A DNA stretch of 64,000 nt, taken from the NCBI GenBank assembly GCA_000827495.1, contig KN817568.1:78704-142703 (forward strand). The letters run 5' to 3'. The DNA comes from Hypholoma sublateritium FD-334 SS-4. Lineage: Eukaryota; Basidiomycota; Agaricomycetes; Agaricales; Strophariaceae. The translations under genes were made by a program, and so were the position numbers. Position 1 is the first letter of the stretch. Every line of letters starts with the position of its first letter. Below, piece after piece: positions 56,826-64,000 of this stretch. The notes beneath the pieces were generated by a model. The model ran no database searches and was not told the DNA's origin. It worked only from the letters and a program-made list of their open reading frames with translations.

Positions 56826-58392
56826 GTAGCGCGAAATGTGCCTCGGTTCTCAACTTTGATTATAGCTTGCCCGTCTTCTTATGCATTTGCGTTCAGATAA
56901 CGTCCGATACAAAGATGGAGCGTGTAGTCAAGGGGACGAAGAGGTCGAACTCGGAGAAGCTCTGCGGTTGTTGTTCGCGGTTTTATGGTAAGAATGCGGC
57001 AACCGTCATGGGTAATGTCGAACAGAATAGGGGGCTTAGAAAAACATTGGCCCGTATTCGTAGAATTTCAGCAAGGATTAAATGCGCCGAAATGTCATGT
57101 GTGACGTTGAGCAGCGATTTTACGCGACCCGTTAAAAACACCGGGACCTATACAGGCCGAGGTTATGAACAACCCAGAATGATATCGGAAATTTCAAACA
57201 TACCGGCTGGATTTGAAGCAAGAAGTACCCCTGCGATCGCTAAATCTTCGCCTGGAATTACCCCGAATCCAGCTGGGATAGGGCACCGCTGAACTATGCG
57301 AATTTACTTCTTCCGTACTCGGCGTTTGCTCTGGCCACATAGCTGAGAAACAAGATCAAGATTGTAAGGGTGCCCGATGACAGTTGTAGGAACTAGGCAA
57401 AGCCTTCAATCTCTGCATACAATAATCATCGATAGCGAGAGCTCTGATCAGTACTTCGATCAACATGCAGGACGGAAGGAACTGTCTTTTTTAGCTACGC
57501 ACCGATATCCAACAGGCTACCAGTGCAGCTCTTGCTGTCTTGGGGTCATGCAACACGTCTCATGCACCCTCCTTCTGTACTCTCGTCCATCAGGCGCGTG
57601 TTTCTGTACATTTATATACGTGAAATGGCATGTCAGGCAGACAGGACCAGAATGGATTTCATTTGGGGATTAACGAGACAATATCTGAAGAGAGATGGTG
57701 TACATTTATCAATAAAACCAGGTTGAGGACATATGAAGCGTACGAAGGCTTGTATTCTGGCACCAAGTGACCATCCTGCCTTGGCCCGTCATTAGCGAAG
57801 TATCGCGTGCGGGGGTATTTCGAAAGACGACGCGCCATTTTGTTGCCTGGAGAAAGACGAAGCGAGTATATAGGAAGTTTCAGCGTCTCAGAATCGACAT
57901 TGCCAATGAAAAGGTAGTATTGATATCTTGAACTTGAAGTAGCGCGAGCACAGCAGACCTACGGCCGATTGAACACGTTCCAGGTCACTGACTTCCGAGT
58001 ACAGAATGGAAAATGCATTCTGGAGAAACCTTGGAGACATGGTGTAAAGAGGAGGTGCATTGTGCACAGAAATTGAACGCGGGGGGGCGTTGACTCGGAA
58101 GCGTTGGAATAACAGGATGACGGAGCCGGTGTGTACAGTTCAAGTACAGTTGCTTGCTTAGCCCTTTCTGCTCGGCTTCAACCGGCGTCAAGCTGCACCC
58201 GTCCCGGAGTCCCGGATTGTTCCTGGACGCCAAAATATTAAATAAAATTGCACACGTCAATTGCGCGTTGAGCACGCTGCACGCGTATTCAACGAGTATT
58301 CAACGCGTGTTCATATCAAAGGCACTACCGTATTACTGTCGTCCAGTAAAATCACCAAGAGCTAGTTACTTTACACGAATATGATTTACCCG
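56826..58392. other. Intergenic, no supported gene
   Basis: The first 100 bases are the GH30 promoter side. Open frames at 56867-57292 and 57377-57726 lack family resemblance. The last 100 bases before 58392 are 3' flank of the NACHT gene. Confidence 0.55.
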
Positions 58393-60379
58393 TCACTTAA
58401 GCAATGACCTTATCATCATCCCAAATGCCGATTTCCGTTCTCGGGTCTTGCGCTTCGATTTCTCCACCGCTTCGCTCTCTATCTGCGCCAAAATGACCGC
58501 GATATCGTGCTTTTCCTCCAGCGACCATAGCTGATCTGGATTCCGTTTTTTTACATATCGTGTGACAACATTCAGCTGCTGATGATACACTTCCCCTCCA
58601 TCACCGAAGTTCTGAAGTTTCGGAAAATCGTCAGTTCGAGCGGGGTAAAGGGTGCAGATATTGAGTCCCGAGGGGCATACCATGTTTTGAATATCGGTGA
58701 GATAACTTGACCATGTAGATGTTGAGTACGTGTCGCGCATTTGACTGGGATTGAACGACAGGATCCGTGCACGCAGGTCGGGAGTACATTCTGCATGAGG
58801 TAGGTGGCCCAGAATATAAAAATAATCTTGTAGCAGATTATTTCAGTCAAAATGACATCTATGTGAGCGTATAAAAGCGTACCTATCACTTGTCTTGATG
58901 CTACCTTGTCGAAGAATCCGATCGACAACTGAGTACTCCAGTATGCTCTATCAATATAAAATTCCTGTGATCGCGCTCTATCAAGGAGAAAATCTGGGAG
59001 GGATGCGTGTAGAAAACGGATTTCTCCATTTTTTGTCGAGGAAACACTGACAACTGATGTCAAATCAGCCAATGCAATATGTATGTCGGCCTGAGAAATG
59101 TCAAGTACTTCCGCACAGCGACGAAGTGTGGCATTGCCGAGAATGAAGTACACCAAAATGAGGGTAGTCCGAGCGATGTCGCGTACTTGGGAGAAGATAT
59201 GCCGGTAGAGGGCGTCAAGCTCTGCAAATGGTGTTAGCGTGCCAGATGGTCGAAGCCCACGGATAATATTGAGTTGTTGAGCGGGATGAAGGTGTGGGGC
59301 GGAGATGAATTTCATTACGACAGAAGCATATATAAATTGCCCGGAAGACTTGGTTACAATCTCTTCGACCAGCTCAGGTGTGGGCCAATTATGATCCAAG
59401 AGGTCATTGAATGGATGTGTTTCTTTCACTGAGAAAAAGCTGTCTGTTAAAAAGAGGCGAATATCTTGATCAGGTAGATAGTGATCGTCCAACGGAAGGG
59501 GATGAGTGGTCTTAGCTATCTGTGTGGATCGAAACTCCATCTTTATTTGATTTTCCGCGCGGCTTGAGAATAATGCTAGAAGCGGAAAGGATTTGAGCTC
59601 GACAAATTTTGAAATGGTACGTATGAACCCAGTTTGGCTCGTGTGCCCATCGCATTCATCGACCCCGTCGAACAAGAGCAGTAGAGGTCGCGAGAATGGG
59701 AATTTTTTATGTAGCTCGAGCAGTGGGTCGAAGATTAAAACTTGGAATTGAGTCTCGAGCGATTGATTGAAGATGAGGGGATCGGATCGAATTCTGGGCA
59801 AGATAATTACGTCGAGACCGGGGATAACTTGGATGAGTTGATATGCAAGAGTCGCAACTAGATGTGCCAGATTATTGCGCGTTGGGTCCGTTCGAAAGAA
59901 AAAAAACTTTGCAATTACGATATCTCGTTCCGTACACAGGTCGACGATAGATCTTGCAATTGCCGACTTTCCCGCTCCTGCAGCGCCGTTCAGCCACAGA
60001 ATCCACTGAATCCGTGTGGCTTCTAGAATGACCCAATTCATGATTTCATCTAAGACCGCTTTTCGCGTGTTTGGATGGCATTTAGGCGCCTCGCCGTCTT
60101 GCTGAGAGGCATAAGCAGAAGGAGCCACATGTGCTTGAAGATGTTTGAAGGGATCTGGCAGATCAAATGCGCTAGTCAGTATCAATTACGAAGGATGTGA
60201 ACATTACCATGTAGCGTACCGTCCGAATCGTAGCAGTAGTGTACCGTTGGGGCCTGATTGTGTTGGGTAAAATGGCCGTCGTGAATCAGAAAGCTGCTTC
60301 CGGGGCCAGTCTGAAATAAGCCTCCGGTCTGCTGAAGTTGACGAGTATTGGATGTGTTGTTCTGAGCAATCCCGGACAT
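58393..60379 (-). CDS. NACHT-domain P-loop NTPase (fungal NLR-like)
   Basis: Exons: 60379-60208, 60154-58883 and 58790-58393, giving 613 residues. The N-terminal 60 residues are short and polar (SSFLIHDGHFTQHN...). Walker A GAAGAGKS is at about residues 114-121, then FFFFRTD, Walker B LFDGVDE at about 218-224, and the sensor/arm motifs SSRAENQI, SSGQFIYASVVMKF, ALYRHIFSQVRD and LRRCAEVLDIS. The C-terminal exon is charged and ends in a Lys/Arg-rich segment (EKSKRKTRERK). No ankyrin, WD40 or TPR repeats are present, so this is a short-form STAND ATPase, probably a signalling switch. An in-frame ATG at 60508 exists, but the later start fits the paralogue at the left edge, with which it shares both intron positions. 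Confidence 0.9.
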
Positions 60380-62438
60380 TATAGGGCAAGTTGATGGATG
60401 AAGAAGGGCAGAATTGTATGGAAAGGCGCGCAGCACCAGCGTCCGCAATATGAAGTGAACAGCCACATTGAACTTGACGTGCACAGCAAATGAAGCACGC
60501 ATAGCCACATACTCACAGCAATTTATTATAGCATAAAGCGCACCTTGTATGGCGGACTGGTGTATTCCGTTTTACATAACAGTCGTGTTTAAACATCGGA
60601 ACAAGTCAAATGCCAGGGAAGACAAATTTATACAGAAGGCATACCGTATGAGTAGGTTATGATCGTACAAACAAAGTGAATGTGCGTTGAGCGTTCCACG
60701 CACGGCGCGCATGGCTGAGGAATGAATCCTCTTGCATCTGGGCGCGGTAACCGCTGGGGCATATGCCGAGGCAATACTACGGCGATATAGAGCCATTGCG
60801 TGATCACACCATTCGAGAGATGTTGCTTCGATGCCGATGTTGGAAGAAGACGGACGTAGGACACACGTTTTGGGGCAGGAGGAGGAAAACGCATGCGGGA
60901 ACCGTAATACCACCCCATTACAAAAGAAAGTAGGCCAGATCATGATGCTGATTCTGTCCGCTTCGTTTCCAATCGCGCCTTGCTCTGAGAGATGGGTGGG
61001 AAAACGCTACGCGGCCAGAAAAAAGGGGGACGTACGGATCTGATGAGAGCATAGCGCGCATTGCGGCGGAACTAGCACCCCGGGATCAAAGGGTATCCTC
61101 GAAAGTAAGGGCCCCAATCACCCAGCGAGGAGACTCATAGACGAGAAGTAAACGTTCCTCGCCAGCGCAGCAGTCTTCCAAAAGTAAAGGGAGCGGGGGG
61201 AATCACGGAAATCTGTCAGTGCCTCGGTGGCTAATCCAAGAAAACAAGATCGTACGGAAACCGAAGGGTCTGTTGAAGCATCCAGAATGTCGTGCGTGCG
61301 GGCCGCATGGTGAACCGGTGTCCCTCTGCGCATCGACGGACGAGATGCTGCGCCGTTTCAGGTGGTCGAGAGCCGCAGAAGTACAGGAAGTAGGCACAGG
61401 CACAATGCCGTGTAGTTCGCAGATAGGATGTGAAATCTGAAAGCTACACCATGTCGCAGTTTCGTTGACAGTGGGGCCGGTTAGCGAAATTCGAACGCGG
61501 CGTACGGGCCTGCGAAGCGATTACCACCTATCATGCGTAGGAGAAAACTGGATATCAGGGAGACTGTTGCAATTGAGCCCATACATAAGCGAAGGTCGGT
61601 TGTTCATGAGTCGATTGTTGGGAATCTGAGGGAACCTCTTTATGAAAGTTATGGCAGGTTCTGGTTTCTGGCTATCGGCGAGCGACGCTGATAGGCCACG
61701 GCCAAAAGCGGGTTTCGGTCCGGGACCGGAGTTCGTCCACGTGATTTACGCGCATCATTGACGTGACGCGACGCGCGCGCCGCGCAAGCCGTGCTTGACA
61801 ATCAGCTCTTGCAAACACCCGACGTACTTAAGTTGGGCGTAAGAGGGCCTGCAAATCTCAGTGGGAATTAGCCCAATAAAATTACTAATACATCGCGTTG
61901 ATCTGCAGAAAGCACCGCATTTCGCGTTTAAAATCAATGCCGCAGCGTCAAGCTTCAAGCTCAAGGTTGTAGTAACTTGCCAGTATGTCGACACAGATCC
62001 AGACGCAGAGCACATTCCGTACTTGTCTCAAATTTTAACGGATACAGACTCCCTGAGAGTCTTGGCATCGACAGGTATCAACGGATCCTTCGACACCTTT
62101 CTGACAGCATGAGAGCACGAGCCCGCGTAGCAGCCGCTGCACCGCCGCTCATTGACACGGTAAATCCGCTTCGAGAGGAAAAAGCACGCGTCAAGTACTG
62201 TGATATTGAAATTCTGTCCTCCACCTGTTGTTTTTCTTCATTTTGGAATTCTCCTTCCGGTCAACCCCTACGTCCGTAGCTGTGAATTCAGACAGGTGCG
62301 AGACATCATCATACGGATTGTGCCTGAGTGCATGGTACTTCATCCCACCTGGGGTACTGCAGCTGAAAATCATATAAATGTAGTGCAAGAGGTGCAGATA
62401 AGTGTTATCCGTCTCTTTACCCAATATCTTGTCTTTAA
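60380..62438. other. Intergenic, no supported gene
   Basis: Open frames at 60572-60943, 61118-61440 and 61755-62112 are short and overlap on both strands. The plus-strand frame at 61861-62112 has somewhat protein-like composition but no recognised family. The final 150 bases match the promoter of the small secreted-protein gene at 27.2 kb, with TATAAAT at 62373-62379. Confidence 0.55.
62373..62379 (+). promoter_or_regulatory. TATA box of secreted-protein gene member B
   Basis: TATAAAT lies 60 bases before the start codon. The same box in the same flanking sequence ('catcccacctggggta' about 20-30 bases upstream) occurs before family member A, so the promoter was duplicated with the gene. Confidence 0.7.
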
Positions 62439-63175
62439 ATGCAGCTCTCCTCGTTCCTCGTCCTGTCTTTCGTCGGCCTCTTCTCTCAAGGAGCACTCTC
62501 CTCGCCGCTAGAGGGACGACAGGTACCCGCCTTGTGCATATTCAATCTCGGGACGTCTGCGGTAAAACTACTACATTGCCTTATATTTTGTTATATACGG
62601 TGTCTGACTGCGTCCTATTTCAATGTCAACCACAGGCGGCCGCAGCGGTAAGGGCCCATGTTGTCATCGATCTCTTCCTGTCATTAACTGGAGTCATAAA
62701 CAGGCTTGTAGAACACAATGCGATGCTTGCTGTATCGCACACCCCACCGTCGATGAGTGTATAGGCGGCCCATCGCAATGCATCATCGACTGCCGTGAGT
62801 ATCGTTTGCATTTCTTACAATTTGAGTGGTGAATTTACACGGAAACTACACTGTAGGCGACCTTTAGATTGATAGCGTGCTAATGGACCTCGGTACCATT
62901 TGCTGGCGTGTTACGTGTATATAGACTGACGCTAGTCGTTACTCTATATGTAATTCGTCGCAGGTGACAGAATTAAATGCCCAAAATGGGATCTATACAG
63001 TGCATTTCTGAGAGATCTGTGTGCCGCAGGCGCTCCCGATGCAATTGTACTGGTTGCGTATTGGAGTAATCAAAGTAGTTGGTCAGGACAATCAAAGCCA
63101 CCGACAGAGACGGACGCGAACTGCGAAGATATTCTGATTATAAAAGATGTCGCAAATTTGGCCAGTGCCTTATAA
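62439..63175 (+). CDS. Small secreted cysteine-rich protein, family member B
   Basis: Exons: 62439-62561, 62636-62647 (12 nt) and 62704-62794, then one of two last exons. Either 62857-62867 gives the CRDL end as in member A (78 residues), or 62964-63175 gives a 70-codon extension (DRIKCPKWDLYSAF...) and 145 residues. A signal peptide of about 20 residues is followed by a short linker, four alanines from the micro-exon, and the cysteine pattern C-x3-C-x2-CC-x8-C-x5-C-x3-C ending CIIDC. Both last exons fit the phase (TGC C|G). The longer form keeps an open frame with extra cysteines and tryptophans, so I favour it here, but only transcript data can decide. The role is unknown; it is likely extracellular. 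Confidence 0.68.
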
Positions 63176-63582
63176 TCAGCAACGCTTTGATTCGAACGTC
63201 ACGCTCAACCTTATAATTGCATATATCTCATAATTTCTTCTCAACCTCACTCAAACTTGCTCAAGCCTGTGTTGTAGTACTTCTATAAGGATATACGAAC
63301 TCAGAATTGCTCTAAAGCCCCAGTGGACCGAAGGACAAATTGTAATCACTTCCCGTGACATATCGTTTCCCTTATAATGTCACGGAATCCATAGAGTGTC
63401 GCCCAAGACTTCTCAGGCGCGTTTTTGTAAAAACAACACTTTTATAATACAATACGGTATTATGTTGATGTCTTCCAACTTTTTGGTGGTATAATAATAA
63501 GTATGGGAGGGCGTATAAAATTATAAGGTGTGCGTGACGTTCATAATCAAAGCGTTGTTGATTATAAAGCAAATTTGCGACA
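63149..63582. repeat. Imperfect inverted repeat, arms about 65-71 bp
   Basis: The left arm 63149-63219 and the right arm 63519-63582 are reverse complements with small gaps. Shared pieces are 'tgtcgcaaatttg', 'ttataatc', 'caacgctttgatt' and 'gaacgtcacgc', with 'accttataatt' at the inner end. They enclose about 300 bases with AT-rich 'cttataat' motifs. The left arm overlaps the end of the long exon of the secreted-protein gene, so this may be an inverted copy of that gene end or a small MITE-like element. Confidence 0.75.
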
Positions 63583-64000
63583 GAGCGTAATACATAGTAA
63601 CTTGCAGTAGAATCCAAGATACGATCGTCCAGGGCATGCTGATCTTGTGAGTGGCTGAGGTACGCAGGCCTGAAGGATGAGGATGACTGCGCGCGCGCGT
63701 GCAGCTAACTTTGCTTGGTATTAATGATCACCCCGCTGGGATGCGCCGCAGAAGTGTACATAATATGAGTCTTGCTCAACGGGTGTCGGACGAGGAAGAG
63801 GCGCATCGACGAGGGCGATTGGGTGGGGGAAGGCAGCTCGCACGACCTGGTCGATAGTTGAAGATGATGGGCGCACGCGCATGACGGACCAGTGATGGGC
63901 TGTCGGTGTTGTCGAGGAGTGTACGCCCACATCGCCATTCGCGCTGGGCACAGTGTACGTGGAGTCGCGCTGCGCAGAGAGTACGCGACTGCGCCAGAGA
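63176..64000. other. Right-edge intergenic DNA; possible gene end on the minus strand
   Basis: This contains the inverted repeat and then GC-rich sequence. On the minus strand a frame is open from the window edge to a stop at about 63721 (..GDVGVHSSTTPTAHHW...YYVHFCGASQRGDH). It could be the last exon of a gene lying beyond the window, but no family is recognised. Confidence 0.35.

Overview
The window is nuclear DNA of a filamentous basidiomycete, most likely an Agaricomycete (a polypore-type wood or litter fungus would fit). The evidence is short spliceosomal introns (mostly 45-90 nt, GT..AG), tRNA genes with introns after position 37, a TTAGGG-type telomeric motif, and Agaricomycete-type families: NACHT NTPases, MYND-finger proteins, DUF6593-like and DUF7702-like proteins, SKG6-type membrane proteins and small secreted cysteine-rich proteins. 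Gene models were built by hand from reading phase, splice signals and paralogue comparison; no database search was run.

Layout. 1-1.56 kb: 5' part of a NACHT NTPase gene, minus strand, running off the window. 1.6-22 kb: a gene-poor, duplicated region. It holds three tandem paralogues of an 8-exon gene for a polytopic membrane protein of unknown function (starts at 9104, 14414 and 20788, all minus). Between them lie diverged copies of the same non-coding blocks, so whole segments of about 5.3-6.7 kb were duplicated. The third copy has lost a splice donor. 22-29.7 kb: CT-rich sequence without a supported gene except one small secreted cysteine-rich protein gene (26.8-27.2 kb), then a cluster of palindromes next to a short interstitial telomeric repeat. 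29.7-31.4 kb: a probably frameshifted DUF6593-like gene and a two-domain ABM-like gene. 31.8 and 42.5 kb: two tRNA-Glu(UUC) genes with identical mature sequence but introns of 35 and 7 nt.

33-56.8 kb is an ordinary gene-rich stretch: SKG6-type Ser/Thr-rich single-pass protein; single-pass protein with a beta-rich ectodomain; secreted Cys-rich protein with a broken relative beside it; queuine tRNA-ribosyltransferase accessory subunit; F-box-like protein; MYND-finger protein; GH3 beta-glucosidase; DUF7702-like membrane protein; secreted GH30 glycosidase. 58.4-60.4 kb: a second, complete NACHT gene of the same subfamily as the one at the left edge. 62.4-63.2 kb: a second member of the 27-kb secreted Cys-rich family, followed by an inverted repeat.

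Together the window looks like a core block (tRNA modification, cell wall and polysaccharide hydrolysis) flanked by fast-evolving accessory DNA carrying NACHT-type receptors, an expanding membrane-protein family and small secreted proteins. Whether the membrane-protein array and the NACHT genes act together is speculation from proximity only.
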